Of a stretch of 59,252 bases of DNA, positions 37,601 to 46,805 are shown one piece after another. The position numbers and the translations under genes are program-made. The notes below the pieces were generated by a model that was not told where the DNA came from, searched no databases, and saw nothing but the letters and a program-made list of their open reading frames with translations. The first letter of the stretch is position 1; every line of letters begins with the position of its first letter. Source of the DNA: an uncultured Desulfuromonadales bacterium (GTDB lineage Bacteria > Desulfobacterota > Desulfuromonadia > Desulfuromonadales > Geopsychrobacteraceae); contig CAMYNC010000019.1 of assembly GCA_947259685.1 (NCBI GenBank), positions 1-59,252 on the forward strand. The letters are read 5' to 3'.

Positions 37601-39169
37601 ATGAGTCGGATTCTGCTTTACGATACCACCTTGAGGGACGGCACCCAGGCTGAAGATATTTCTTTTCAGGTTCAGGATAAGGTGCGTATTGCCCAGCGGC
37701 TGGATGAACTGGGGATCGATTATATTGAAGGTGGCTGGCCCGGCTCAAACCCCAAAGACATTACTTTCTTTCAGGAAATCAAGAAAGTCACCCTGGCGCA
37801 CAGCAAGATTGCCGCCTTCGGTTCCACCCGCCGCGCAAAGGTGACACCGGCCGAAGATAATAACATCCAGATGTTGATCGAAGCGGAGCCTGATACGGTG
37901 ACGATTTTCGGTAAGACCTGGGACTTTCATGTACGTGAGGCGCTACGGATCTCGCTGGATGAGAACCTGGAGTTGATCAACGATTCCCTGGTCTATCTTA
38001 AGCAGCGGGTCGGCGAGGTGGTCTACGACGCCGAACACTTTTTTGACGGCTACAAGGCTAATCCGGACTACGCCATTAAAACTCTCCAGGCTGCTGCTGC
38101 TGCCAGGGTTGACTGTGTCGTGCTCTGTGATACCAATGGCGGGACCCTGCCGTACGAAATCCCGGCGATCATGGAGGTGGTGAAGGGGGCGATCGATATC
38201 CCGATCGGTATCCATGCCCACAATGACAGTGAATGTGCCGTTGCTAATTCGTTGATGGCTGTCAGTTGTGGGGCGGTCCATGTCCAGGGAACCATGAACG
38301 GATTTGGTGAGCGCTGTGGAAATGCCAACCTCTGCTCGATCATCCCCTCGCTGAAACTGAAGTTGGGCAAAGACTGCATCAGCGATGACAACCTGAAAAA
38401 ACTACGCTTAGCTTCCCGCCATGTTTACGAACTGGCCAATCTGATACCGAATAAGCATCAGGCCTATGTCGGCAACTCGGCTTTTGCTCACAAGGGCGGC
38501 GTGCATGTCTCGGCGATTCAGCGGCATCCCGAAACCTATGAACATATTCGGCCGGAACTGGTCGGCAACCGGACTCGGGTGCTGGTCTCCGATCTGTCGG
38601 GGCGCTCAAATATTTTAGCCAAAGCAGAAGAGTGCGGGATCGAACTGGACAGTAAGGATCCGGTCACCATGGAGATTCTGGAAGAGATCAAGGAACTGGA
38701 AAATAAGGGTTTTCAGTTCGAGGGTGCCGAGGCTTCCTTTGAGCTGCTGATGCTGAAAGCCATGGGCAAACTGAAACATTATTTCACGGTCACCGCTTTC
38801 CGGGTGATCGACACCCTGCGTGACGGCGACAAAGATCCCGTCTCCGAGGCCACCCTGAAAGTGAAGGTCGGTGGCAAGGTGGAACATACGGCGGCCGATG
38901 GCAACGGACCGGTGAACGCTTTGGATATGGCGCTACGCAAGGCTTTAACCAGTTTTTACCCCCAGCTAGCCGAAGTCAAGCTGCTCGATTACAAAGTGCG
39001 GGTCTTGCCCGCCAGCCGGGGGACCGAATCTGTGACCCGGGTTCTGGTGGAGTCTGGCGACCATGAAAGTCGCTGGGGGACGGTGGGCGTTAGCAGCAAC
39101 ATCATCGATGCCTCCTATAACGCTTTGGCGGATGCGCTGACCTATAAGCTCTATAAAGACCAGACCTGA
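37601..39169 (+). CDS. cimA: (R)-Citramalate synthase
   Basis: Condenses acetyl-CoA and pyruvate to citramalate, the threonine-independent route to 2-oxobutyrate and isoleucine. 522 residues: a DRE-TIM barrel starting [16 protein letters not shown], with [15 protein letters not shown] (metal-binding His) and [15 protein letters not shown], then a LeuA-type allosteric dimerisation domain (about 400-515). The CimA length and the [16 protein letters not shown] segment distinguish it from 2-isopropylmalate synthase. A strong terminator follows. Confidence 0.95.
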   Translation: MSRILLYDTTLRDGTQAEDISFQVQDKVRIAQRLDELGIDYIEGGWPGSNPKDITFFQEIKKVTLAHSKIAAFGSTRRAKVTPAEDNNIQMLIEAEPDTVTIFGKTWDFHVREALRISLDENLELINDSLVYLKQRVGEVVYDAEHFFDGYKANPDYAIKTLQAAAAARVDCVVLCDTNGGTLPYEIPAIMEVVKGAIDIPIGIHAHNDSECAVANSLMAVSCGAVHVQGTMNGFGERCGNANLCSIIPSLKLKLGKDCISDDNLKKLRLASRHVYELANLIPNKHQAYVGNSAFAHKGGVHVSAIQRHPETYEHIRPELVGNRTRVLVSDLSGRSNILAKAEECGIELDSKDPVTMEILEEIKELENKGFQFEGAEASFELLMLKAMGKLKHYFTVTAFRVIDTLRDGDKDPVSEATLKVKVGGKVEHTAADGNGPVNALDMALRKALTSFYPQLAEVKLLDYKVRVLPASRGTESVTRVLVESGDHESRWGTVGVSSNIIDASYNALADALTYKLYKDQT

Positions 39170-39199
39170 GACTTATCTAAAAACACCAGAGTGGCATAG

Positions 39200-39232
39200 A
39201 CCGGCACTGCGTTGCAGCGTGCCGGTTTTTTT
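39200..39232 (+). terminator. Intrinsic terminator after cimA
   Basis: The stem ACCGGCAC...GTGCCGGT (39200-39207 with 39219-39226) with a short inner GC pairing is followed by seven T residues. Confidence 0.92.
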
Positions 39233-39740
39233 ATGTCTCAACGATCAAATAAATGACGTCTTCTATATTTAGCCGTCACTTTTATGACGGATGGGTCTGG
39301 ATGGTTTTTTTGTGTCTGCTCTGTGTCAATCAATAGTATAGAAAAAGCTTGAAAAATAAGTAGTTATAGGTTTTCAGGTTAGCTGGAAAGATATCTTTGG
39401 TTCGAATAGTCAGACTTTAATGCCCTGGTTGACTTTGATTCATTTTCTGTTAGTGACCTGGAAATTTCTAGATCGTCAAAAGAATGGCGGAAGCTTAAGC
39501 TTCCATCCTGTCAGCGGTCAGCTCATTTTAGGTTTTATCTCTCTGGTTTGAATATATATAGACGGATCTTGAATCTAAGTGTCTGGAAAATAGCTGATAA
39601 TTTATTTAGGAGAAAAATGGTCTATTTTTTTAGGCGGCTTGGCATGTCTCATGAAAGAATTAATTAACAGAACGCATAATGGTGCAAGGTCACGTTTGCT
39701 TCTAGTTGGTAAGAAACTCAGCTGCCCTGGAGGTCACTAA
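39233..39740. other. AT-rich intergenic stretch without a clear gene
   Basis: No gene of normal size. It holds a perfect 16-bp palindrome GGAAGCTTAAGCTTCC (39489-39504) and a 16-codon open frame (39617-39667) behind a fair AGGAG site, not convincing as a gene. The base composition is more AT-rich than the flanking coding DNA. No c-di-GMP riboswitch, common in Geobacter relatives, was recognised. Confidence 0.6.
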
Positions 39741-39896
39741 ATGAAATGTCCAAAATGTAAAGGAAGGATGTATTCCGAGAAATATTATGATTTCGTAAGA
39801 GCCTTCGACGCTTGGAAGTGTTGTGCCTGCGGTGAGGTGATCGATCCGACCATCATTGCCAATCGGGCGCGCAATCACAGCGTTCATCTTGGTTGA
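39741..39896 (+). CDS. Small zinc-ribbon protein
   Basis: A 51-residue protein with two CxxC knuckles: CPKC at residues 3-6 and CCAC (Cys 29-32) separated by about 22 residues that include YSEKYYDFVRAFDAWK. This predicts a single Zn2+ ribbon. GGAGG lies 7 nt before the ATG, and a terminator follows the stop, so it is a genuine stand-alone gene. The function is unknown; similar small ribbons are frequent in Geobacter-like genomes. Confidence 0.85.
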   Translation: MKCPKCKGRMYSEKYYDFVRAFDAWKCCACGEVIDPTIIANRARNHSVHLG

Positions 39897-39919
39897 TTGG
39901 CTTTTAATAACAGTACCTC

Positions 39920-39949
39920 AAGGGCTGGAGATTCTCTCTGGCCCTTTTT
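39920..39949 (+). terminator. Intrinsic terminator after the zinc-ribbon gene
   Basis: The stem AAGGGC/GCCCTT (39920-39925 with 39941-39946), with an inner GAGA/TCTC pairing, is followed by a T-rich tail. Confidence 0.75.
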
Positions 39950-40106
39950 ATTTGTTCGGGAAATTCACTGAGATATGTTTTGTTATAGTTGTTTTCAGCT
40001 GGCCTGTGAAAATCTGTAATCGTTGTTTACTTGGTTCTGGGCCAGTTTAATCCGAAAGCATAGGCTGGCAAATACCCTGAAAATAATTCCTATCGGGAGT
40101 CATAAC

Positions 40107-41393
40107 ATGGAGCGAGGGCCTCACGAGGTTCATCTGAACCTTAATGTTCGTGGCTTGCCGGTATCGGCCACTTTAGGGATTAACGAAGAAAGTAACCGTT
40201 TGCTGGCCGAAGGCAAACAAGTCTATAAACTGGGGCTTGGCCAATCGCCGTTTCCGGTTCCTGGGCCGATTGTAAGGGAATTGCAGAACAATGCACACCA
40301 AAAGGACTATCTTCCGGTCCGGGGCCTGCAAGCTCTCTGTGATGCGGTTGCCGGCTATTATCGTCGCACCCAGAATCTGACTTTTTGCGGCGATAGCATT
40401 TTGATCGGTCCCGGCTCCAAAGAGTTAATGTTTCTTTTACAGCTGGTTTATTACGGCGATCTGGTGATCCCTACCCCCAGCTGGGTGTCCTATGCACCCC
40501 AGGCGCATATCATCGGCCGGCATGTCCGCTGGTTGCAGACCGAAGCTGAAAATAACTGGCTGCTGACACCGGATGAGCTGGAGAGGCTCTGTCACAGCGA
40601 CCCTAGCAAGCCGCGGATTGTCATCCTCAACTATCCGAACAATCCAACCGGCTGTTCCTATTCAGACACGCAGTTGCAGGAACTGGCCGCCGTGGCGAGA
40701 AAGTATCGCTTGATCATGCTTTCAGATGAAATTTATGGCGAGCTGAATTTCTCCGGCTCCCATCGATCGATTGCCCGCTATTATCCGGAGGGAACGATTA
40801 TCGCCAGTGGTTTGAGTAAATGGGCAGGTGCCGGTGGCTGGCGGCTGGGAACCTTTGCCTTTCCCGCCGAGTTGCATTGGCTGCTGGATGCGATGGCTGT
40901 GGTCGCCAGTGAAACATTTACTGCGACCAGTGCGCCAATTCAGTATGCCGCTGTTAAGGCCTTTCAGGGAGGTGCTGAACTTGAGCGTTATCTGCTCCAG
41001 TCGCGGCGGATTCTACAGGCCTTAAGTGACTGGATCTTCAGTCAATTAACAGGGGCCGGCATTGCGGCGGCACGGCCGACCGGAGCATTTTATATTTTTC
41101 CTGATTTTAGTCCGTTAAGGGCCAAGCTGGCTGCGCGCGGGGTGGTTGATGCGGAAAGTTTGTGCCGAAAAGTACTCCAGGAAACCGGAGTCGCATTTTT
41201 ACCTGGTAGTTGCTTTGGTCGTCCTCATAATGAGTTGACCGCGCGTTTGGCGTTCGTCGATTTCGATGGGGCAAAAGCCCTCGCCGCCGCAGAGCAGATT
41301 CCTGTGGAGCAAGGGCTGGAAGAGGTTTTTCTCGGTCAGTACTGTGAAAAGGTCTTGGCAGCCATCCTGCTGATCTGCAACTGGCTGAAATAG
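40107..41393 (+). CDS. Class I/II PLP-dependent aminotransferase
   Basis: A 428-residue fold-type I aminotransferase. The PLP site is SGLSKWAGAGGWRLG (Lys near residue 240); NYPNNPTG, SDEIYG and RLAFVDFDG are also in place. ATG 40107 has GGGAG 7 nt upstream; the frame is open further upstream but that part does not resemble the family. Aspartate/aromatic-type aminotransferases are the nearest group. The substrate is not evident from sequence. The C-terminal 30 residues (EEVFLGQYCEKVLAA) extend beyond the usual end. Confidence 0.88.
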   Translation: MERGPHEVHLNLNVRGLPVSATLGINEESNRLLAEGKQVYKLGLGQSPFPVPGPIVRELQNNAHQKDYLPVRGLQALCDAVAGYYRRTQNLTFCGDSILIGPGSKELMFLLQLVYYGDLVIPTPSWVSYAPQAHIIGRHVRWLQTEAENNWLLTPDELERLCHSDPSKPRIVILNYPNNPTGCSYSDTQLQELAAVARKYRLIMLSDEIYGELNFSGSHRSIARYYPEGTIIASGLSKWAGAGGWRLGTFAFPAELHWLLDAMAVVASETFTATSAPIQYAAVKAFQGGAELERYLLQSRRILQALSDWIFSQLTGAGIAAARPTGAFYIFPDFSPLRAKLAARGVVDAESLCRKVLQETGVAFLPGSCFGRPHNELTARLAFVDFDGAKALAAAEQIPVEQGLEEVFLGQYCEKVLAAILLICNWLK

Positions 41394-41444
41394 CTGATCT
41401 GAAGCGGCCAGCCAAGGTTATTTCAGAGCCCTTTTGTCTGTCCC

Positions 41445-42083
41445 TCAGGCTTCGGCGTCAGTTGGCGTTTGGGGGGAGGCGGCGGACGATTTTTTTAAAT
41501 CGAAAAGCAGCTTCAACAGACCGATCACCGCCATTGCGGTAAAGAATATCCCTCGCGGCATCGCCGGCTGTTTCCCCTCGCTGATAAAAATGACATCTTC
41601 AGAAGTGGGCATATTCATCTCTTTGAGCAATTCAAGCAATTTCTCTCGGTTTGAGTCGGCCACCAGGTTTTCGGCGGTCATTCCGGTCAGTTCACGTTCC
41701 GCGTTCAGAAGCAACTGATTCTCTGCGAGAAATGTGCTGCGCTCTTCGTCAGTATCGAGGTGGAAGTAGTAGCGTGTTAGCAGGTCGACGATTTGCGGGT
41801 CGCGAGTCTCAAACCAGACCCGGATCTCCTCTGCGCCGGGAGAGACTTTAAGCGGCACCAAGAAGGAGTCGATTTCCATTTTCCCCGACATATTGATCGC
41901 TTGTAGTAGGTCCTGATGGCCGCCAGTGACGGTCAGCCATTCACGTGGTGCCCCGGTCGTCTCAAGTTCGCTGATATTGATCGGTTGTGGCTGTGGATTG
42001 CGCAGCAGCAGACTAAGATCGGCATAGCCGAGCCAGCCGAGAATCAGGCAGATCACCAGCAGGGTGACACGGAAACGTTTCAT
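41445..42083 (-). CDS. Membrane-anchored protein of unknown function
   Basis: A 212-residue protein with one N-terminal membrane helix (about 6-22), a soluble extracytoplasmic domain (about 30-170) and a second hydrophobic helix (about 180-197, FFTAMAVIGLLKLLF), ending in a Ser/Pro-rich tail. I do not recognise the family. ATG 42083 is preferred to ATG 42089 by ribosome-binding-site spacing. It lies just downstream of the ActP-like symporter terminator, so its link to the transporter is uncertain. Confidence 0.7.
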   Translation of the reverse strand: MKRFRVTLLVICLILGWLGYADLSLLLRNPQPQPINISELETTGAPREWLTVTGGHQDLLQAINMSGKMEIDSFLVPLKVSPGAEEIRVWFETRDPQIVDLLTRYYFHLDTDEERSTFLAENQLLLNAERELTGMTAENLVADSNREKLLELLKEMNMPTSEDVIFISEGKQPAMPRGIFFTAMAVIGLLKLLFDLKKSSAASPQTPTDAEA

Positions 42084-42123
42084 AACCATCCTTCTTGTGG
42101 GTAACTTGTGGATTACTGTTGAT

Positions 42124-42151
42124 AAAAAAATGGGCCGCCCGAGGGCGGCCC
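42124..42151 (-). terminator. Intrinsic terminator after symporter 2
   Basis: On the minus strand the stem GGGCCGCC/GGCGGCCC (42151-42144 with 42139-42132) is followed by A and seven T residues (complement of 42124-42130). Confidence 0.93.
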
Positions 42152-42188
42152 AAAGTATCGCAGATCAGATCTTTACAGACAAGTGTTC

Positions 42189-44114
42189 TTAAGCACCAGC
42201 AGTTTCGTTCACGGTGATCGGAACATCCTTCTGGGTCATCAATGAAACAATGACCAGAGCAATGAACGAGAGCGGGATCGAAATCAATGCCGGACTGTTG
42301 AACTGGACCGGTGCGTCCTGCGGCAGCATGCCGTAGCGAACCCACATGTCAGGGGAGATCAGGATCAAGCCCAGGGAGCTGATCAGGCCAACCACGATCG
42401 AGGCTGCGACGCCCATGGCACTGGTCTTCTTCCAGAACAGCAGCATCAGAATCGCTGGCAGGTTGGCTGAGGCGGCGACCGCAAAGGCCCAACCGACCAG
42501 GAAGGAGACGTTCATCCCTTCAAAGACGATGCCCAGGTAGATAGCGATACAACCGACCACGACCGCCGAGATCTTACCGGCACGAACCTTGCCGGCATCG
42601 GTCATCTTCATGCCGAGGAAGTTATCCATCAAGTCGTGGGCAACCGCACCAGATGCGGCAACGATCAGGCCCGAGACAGTCCCAAGAACGGTCGCGAAAG
42701 CCAGCGAGGAGATGACCGCGAACAGCACCACCCCGAAGGAGAGGGCCAGCAGCGGTGCCGACATATTGTTGTCGGTCAGGTTGATAACCCCGTTGGTCAT
42801 CGCACCCATCCCGAGGAACAGGGTGAGGACATAGAAGAAGCCGATGGCGGCGATGGCGACGATGGTTGACTTACGCGCTGCAGCCTGACTCGGAACCGTG
42901 TAGTAGCGGATCAGGATGTGCGGCAGGGCAGCAGTACCGCAGAACAGTGCCAGCATCAGCGAGATGAAGTTGAACTTCTGCAGGCCGGTGGCGTTGTCGA
43001 CCTTGAATTTCAGACCCGGCCGCAGGACACGGGCACCTGGGGTCGGTTTCTGGTAGAAGATGGTCGTGGTGTTGCCACCCTCTTTGATATATTTCTTGCC
43101 CCAGAGGACGATGGTCGAATCTTTCAGGGCTGAGAGGTAAGCAAGCGGTCCGACAGCACCGGTTGCCGCGACTTCCTTGCCGTTCATGCGCAGTTCTTTG
43201 ATATGACCGACCGGAAAGAAAGCACCTTCCTCCTTGGCTGCACCGTTGAACAGTTTGGTGCCGTCAGCCATTTTAGTCATGAACAGGGCCTCTTCCAGAG
43301 TGTAGCCAGTGGCAGTTTCGGTGAGCTGCCAGATCGACTCAGCGCCATCCTTGGCCAGCTTTACAAAGCCAGCTTCGCCGTAGGCTGAATCGAGGCCAGC
43401 GACAACCGTGAAGCCCGGCTCGCTGATTTCCAGAGCGGCAGAGGCTTGCATGGTCTTGAAGTCATGATAAGGCTGCCCATTGTTTTCCGGTGCGGTCGAC
43501 AGACCACGGGTCAGAACAGCGATCACCACAACGGTGGACATGATCAGCAGCAACGCACCTTTGAAGAACTGGACGTAGGTGGTCGAAGCCATCCCGGCGG
43601 TGGCAACGATGATCGTAACAACCACACCAACGATGCAGACACCAACCCAGTGCGGCAGGCCAAGCAGCGGCTGGACCAGCACGCCGGCACCGACCATCTG
43701 CGGAATCAGGTAAAAAACCGAGACCAGCAGGGTGGAGATAGCAGCGGTCAGCTGAATCGCCTTTGAGTTGAATTTGGAGTCGAGAGCATCGGTAAAGGTG
43801 TACTTACCGAGGCGCTTCATCGGTTCAGCAACCAGGAACAGGGCCACGATCCAGCCCGCCAGGTAACCGATGGAGTACATCCATCCATCGTAACCGGCAG
43901 TAGCGATCATGCCGCAGATCCCCAGGAAGGAAGCCGCTGAGAGGTAGTCACCAGCGAAGGCGACACCGTTAGTGAACCAGTGAATGTTCCCGCCGGCAGC
44001 GTAGTAGCCTTCAGCCGAGCTGGTCCGGCGAGCCAGGTAGAACGACAGGCCGAGGACGAAAAGCACAAAAGTAATGAACAGGCCGATAGCCAGGGGTGAT
44101 TGAGTATATACCAT
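42189..44114 (-). CDS. actP: Cation/acetate symporter, ActP-like
   Basis: A 641-residue SSS-family inner-membrane transporter. The N-terminus (YYAAGGNIHWFTNGVAFAGDYLSAASFLG) is the ActP signature. About 13 membrane helices surround a hydrophilic insert of about 150 residues near 210-370. ActP imports acetate and related short acids with a cation. The DUF485 partner is 16 nt upstream, as in the E. coli yjcH-actP pair. A promoter at 44590-44617 and a terminator at 42124-42151 define a two-gene operon. It is distinct from the VC_2705-type symporter at 4572; the two probably differ in affinity or conditions. Confidence 0.93.
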   Translation of the reverse strand: MVYTQSPLAIGLFITFVLFVLGLSFYLARRTSSAEGYYAAGGNIHWFTNGVAFAGDYLSAASFLGICGMIATAGYDGWMYSIGYLAGWIVALFLVAEPMKRLGKYTFTDALDSKFNSKAIQLTAAISTLLVSVFYLIPQMVGAGVLVQPLLGLPHWVGVCIVGVVVTIIVATAGMASTTYVQFFKGALLLIMSTVVVIAVLTRGLSTAPENNGQPYHDFKTMQASAALEISEPGFTVVAGLDSAYGEAGFVKLAKDGAESIWQLTETATGYTLEEALFMTKMADGTKLFNGAAKEEGAFFPVGHIKELRMNGKEVAATGAVGPLAYLSALKDSTIVLWGKKYIKEGGNTTTIFYQKPTPGARVLRPGLKFKVDNATGLQKFNFISLMLALFCGTAALPHILIRYYTVPSQAAARKSTIVAIAAIGFFYVLTLFLGMGAMTNGVINLTDNNMSAPLLALSFGVVLFAVISSLAFATVLGTVSGLIVAASGAVAHDLMDNFLGMKMTDAGKVRAGKISAVVVGCIAIYLGIVFEGMNVSFLVGWAFAVAASANLPAILMLLFWKKTSAMGVAASIVVGLISSLGLILISPDMWVRYGMLPQDAPVQFNSPALISIPLSFIALVIVSLMTQKDVPITVNETAGA

Positions 44115-44130
44115 GAGTTTAATTTCCCCC

Positions 44131-44397
44131 TTAACTGTTCATTTTAGTTTCTGCTTTAGTGCAGAGGTGGTTGTAGATAAATGCCAACACCAGGGCGAAG
44201 CCGATCAGCCCGAAACCCCAGACCACCGCGGCGGTCTGACCAAAGATGATGTTCTGCATCGCTTTGGGGTTCATTGTGTTCATTGCCACGAAAACGGCAT
44301 AAACGATGGTGTAGACAATAAACATCGAAACTCCGAGTCTTGTCTTGTAGGCGGCCGCATTGTCCTTGCCAAGTTTTACTGCTGGTCCATGACCCAT
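44131..44397 (-). CDS. DUF485 membrane protein (YjcH-like)
   Basis: An 88-residue protein with two membrane helices (about 22-42 and 55-78). It matches the DUF485/YjcH family that sits upstream of actP. The ATG at 44397 is preceded by GAGAGGAG about 8 nt away. It is the first gene of the second symporter operon. Its molecular role is not established; it probably assists the symporter. Confidence 0.88.
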   Translation of the reverse strand: MGHGPAVKLGKDNAAAYKTRLGVSMFIVYTIVYAVFVAMNTMNPKAMQNIIFGQTAAVVWGFGLIGFALVLAFIYNHLCTKAETKMNS

Positions 44398-44780
44398 AGA
44401 GAAATCTCCTCTCTTAAATGAAGTGCCGGGAGTTCATTCAACTCCATCAGCAAGTAAAAAATATACAACCAAAACCGGTTATAAATTTCTCGATATGACT
44501 AAAATAATCGCTATCTGGTTGAAATTCCTAGATAAAATATGACGCATTGTGATAAAAAATGAGCGATATTGGGTGTTGAGTTTCGCGACATAATACGACG
44601 TTATAGAATTCTGTCAATAGTAAAGTTTTTGAAAAAAAACCGTTTCGTATACAGAAATGCTGTTTCCGCGGGCTTTCTTAATGTGTATGTATACGTAAGT
44701 ACAACCTTTTGTCGGCGATTTAAAATGATGTTTTGAGGCAACTGGGAATAATGACTAGATATGGGATTAGTGATAAATAA
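44398..44780. other. Regulatory region upstream of symporter 2
   Basis: No gene. It holds the symporter-2 promoter (44590-44617) and a leader of about 185 nt. Upstream of the promoter there are two GTATAC hexamers (44647-44652 and 44689-44694), the first inside TTTCGTATACAGAAA, a near-palindrome that could be a regulator site. Confidence 0.55.
44590..44617 (-). promoter_or_regulatory. Promoter of symporter 2 operon with embedded motif
   Basis: On the minus strand, TTGACA (44617-44612), a 16-nt spacer and TATTAT (44595-44590). The spacer and -10 box contain ATAACGTCGTATTAT, which differs at one base from the motif in the IclR promoter at 7812-7840. A protein bound there would cover the promoter core. 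Confidence 0.65.
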
Positions 44781-45123
44781 CATTTGCGCTGCCTAACCAT
44801 AGTTGGGGAACAGCTTTTTATTTTCTTGTTGCAGTTGTTGCATGAGGCAGCAGTTACCGTCGCCATCGTCGGGGGTGGTCCTTCGGCTGCCGAGCTGGCT
44901 GGTAATATCCAACAATTGATCAGGCTCAAAGGGCTGTGCCCTGCTCAGATCACTATTTATTAGGGACGTCAGTTTCTAGGAAATTTTCCCGCTGCCATTC
45001 GGGGCAGGGTGGTGAGCGGGCTGCAACGGGCGGGAGTACGAATTCAGGAAGGTTCGCGGATCGACGAAGTTGCCACGGGAGTGGTCAGGCTGACCAGCGG
45101 CGAACAGGTAAAGCAAATAGCCT
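44781..45123 (+). pseudogene. Remnant of an NDH-2-like pyridine nucleotide-disulfide oxidoreductase
   Basis: An open fragment of about 115 codons with an in-frame TAG at 44961-44963. Before the stop it reads HEAAVTVAIVGGGPSAAELAG, the second (NADH) Rossmann motif of NDH-2-type flavoproteins. After it come FPAAIRGRVVSGLQRAGVRI and IDEVATGVVRLTSGE, which continue the family pattern in the same frame. The N-terminal FAD-binding half and the C-terminal end are missing. It runs into the 3' end of the convergent epmA gene. This is a decayed gene fragment, not a working protein. Confidence 0.8.
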
Positions 45124-46035
45124 CTACAGCTGTTCTGGGCCGAAAGCTACCACTTCATCTATCCTGTCAAGGTCACAGAGCAGCATCACCAGGCGATCAA
45201 TTCCTAGGGCAATGCCTGCAGCAGGGGGCATGCTGGTCAGCTCATTGAGGAAGGCTTCCGGGGAGGGGTAGGGTAACTTGCCGGCGGCACGGCGCTGCTG
45301 TTCTTCTAGACTAAATCGTTGCCGCTGTTCCTGGGGATCGGTCAGCTCACTGAAGGCGTTGGCCAGTTCCATGCCGCCGATATACAGCTCAAAGCGTTCG
45401 GCAACAGTGCTGTCAGCGGGCTTTTTGCGGGCCAGGGCAGCATGTTCAGCCGGATATTCGGTGAGAAACAGCGGCCGATTGGCTGGTAGCTGTGGTTCGA
45501 CCTGCAGGCTGATGATTTCATCGAAGCGCTCGGTTTTTAACGCCTCCGGCAGCGAGGTGTTACTGTAGCGACTAAAGGCTTCAGTAACCGTCAGCCGCGG
45601 CCAGGGGCGTTGTAGGTCGATCTGTTGCCCCTGCCAGACCAATTGACCTGCCGGACATAGCTCCGCCATTAGCTGTTCGCAATCGTCCATCAAGTGCTGA
45701 TAATCACAGCCACTGCGGTACCATTCAAGCATGGTGTATTCCGGCAGATGGCGATTGCCCCGTTCGCCTTGCCGCCAGCAGTGGCAGATCTGGAAAAGGT
45801 CGGGGTAACCGGCTGCCAGCAGCCGTTTCATGCAGAGTTCTGGGGACGTCTGGAGGAACCAGTCGCCGCAGGCCATAGCATCGATATGCAGCTCTGGAGC
45901 GTTGGCCGGAATGTGCTGCGGGGTTTCGACCTCGAGGAAATGACGCTCGATGAAAAAGGCCCGGATCGACTGAACGATCCGGGCCCTTTTTTCCAGCGTG
46001 GGCCGTTTGCGGGCCAGCTGCCAGTTGCCTTCCAT
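45124..46035 (-). CDS. epmA: EF-P (R)-beta-lysine ligase EpmA/GenX
   Basis: A truncated class II lysyl-tRNA-synthetase paralogue of 303 residues that attaches (R)-beta-lysine to a Lys of EF-P. Motif 2 is FQICHCWRQGERGNRHLPEYTMLEWYR; motif 3 is GIALGIDRLVMLL. It lacks the N-terminal tRNA-anticodon domain of LysRS, which identifies EpmA. efp lies immediately upstream (2-nt gap). The lysine 2,3-aminomutase EpmB is not in the window and must be elsewhere if the pathway is complete. Confidence 0.95.
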   Translation of the reverse strand: MEGNWQLARKRPTLEKRARIVQSIRAFFIERHFLEVETPQHIPANAPELHIDAMACGDWFLQTSPELCMKRLLAAGYPDLFQICHCWRQGERGNRHLPEYTMLEWYRSGCDYQHLMDDCEQLMAELCPAGQLVWQGQQIDLQRPWPRLTVTEAFSRYSNTSLPEALKTERFDEIISLQVEPQLPANRPLFLTEYPAEHAALARKKPADSTVAERFELYIGGMELANAFSELTDPQEQRQRFSLEEQQRRAAGKLPYPSPEAFLNELTSMPPAAGIALGIDRLVMLLCDLDRIDEVVAFGPEQL

Positions 46036-46037
46036 GC

Positions 46038-46601
46038 TTACTCTTTGACCCGCGTGGCGTATTCACCGGTGCGGGTGTCGATCTGGATCAAAATCCCTTC
46101 TTCAACGAAGGATGGTACCTGCAGGGTGTAGCCGGTCTCGACGGTGGCCGGCTTGTTGTTGCCGGCAGCGGTATCCCCTTTGACCCAGGGATCGGATTGG
46201 GAAACCCGCAGATTGACAAAGTTCGGCAGGGTGATGCCGATGCCGATGTCGCCGTACATCAGGATTTTAACTTCCATGTTATCGACCAGGAAGTATTTGT
46301 CATCGCCCAGGGTCTCCTCAGCCAGCACCACCTGCTCGTAACTTTTCTGATCCATGAACACATAGCCGGTTTCATCCTGATAGAGATACTGCATGTCCCG
46401 CTCGTCCAGGCTGGCCGGTTCGAAAGATTCACCGCTGCGGTAAGTGCGGTCGAACAGCGCGCCGTTGATCATATTGCGCAGTTTGCAGCGATACAGCGCC
46501 TGGCCCTTGCCCGGTTTAGTGAAATCGAACTGCACGATGACGTGCGGGTCACCGTCGATCATAAGTTTGAGACCCTTTTTCAGGTCTGAACATGAGTACA
46601 T
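46038..46601 (-). CDS. efp: Elongation factor P
   Basis: Relieves ribosome stalling at polyproline motifs. 187 residues in three OB-like domains. The modification loop KPGKGQAL (Lys near residue 33) matches the lysine-type EF-P substrate of EpmA. The C-terminal signature IQIDTRTGEYATRV is also present. efp-epmA is a short operon here, which supports lysylation rather than rhamnosylation. Confidence 0.97.
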   Translation of the reverse strand: MYSCSDLKKGLKLMIDGDPHVIVQFDFTKPGKGQALYRCKLRNMINGALFDRTYRSGESFEPASLDERDMQYLYQDETGYVFMDQKSYEQVVLAEETLGDDKYFLVDNMEVKILMYGDIGIGITLPNFVNLRVSQSDPWVKGDTAAGNNKPATVETGYTLQVPSFVEEGILIQIDTRTGEYATRVKE

Positions 46602-46805
46602 GTTGAACTCCTTCTATCGATTAGCCGCCAGGAAATGCTCGTCTGGCTCCTTTACGCTGGATAGTTAATTCAGGGCCGGCATTTAACCACAGACCGCTAA
46701 ATTTGTCATTGGAAAACCACTCTGCCGCATCTTGCCTGCTGGTGTCGTAACTCTTGAGCTGTTGCCTGTGCTGAGATTGCGCTGCCGGGGAGGGGCCAGG
46801 CCGGA

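Noticed and set aside
39617..39667. A 16-codon frame with a fair AGGAG site
   Set aside because: Too short and without a clear terminator or context to call a gene; kept only as a note in the intergenic description.
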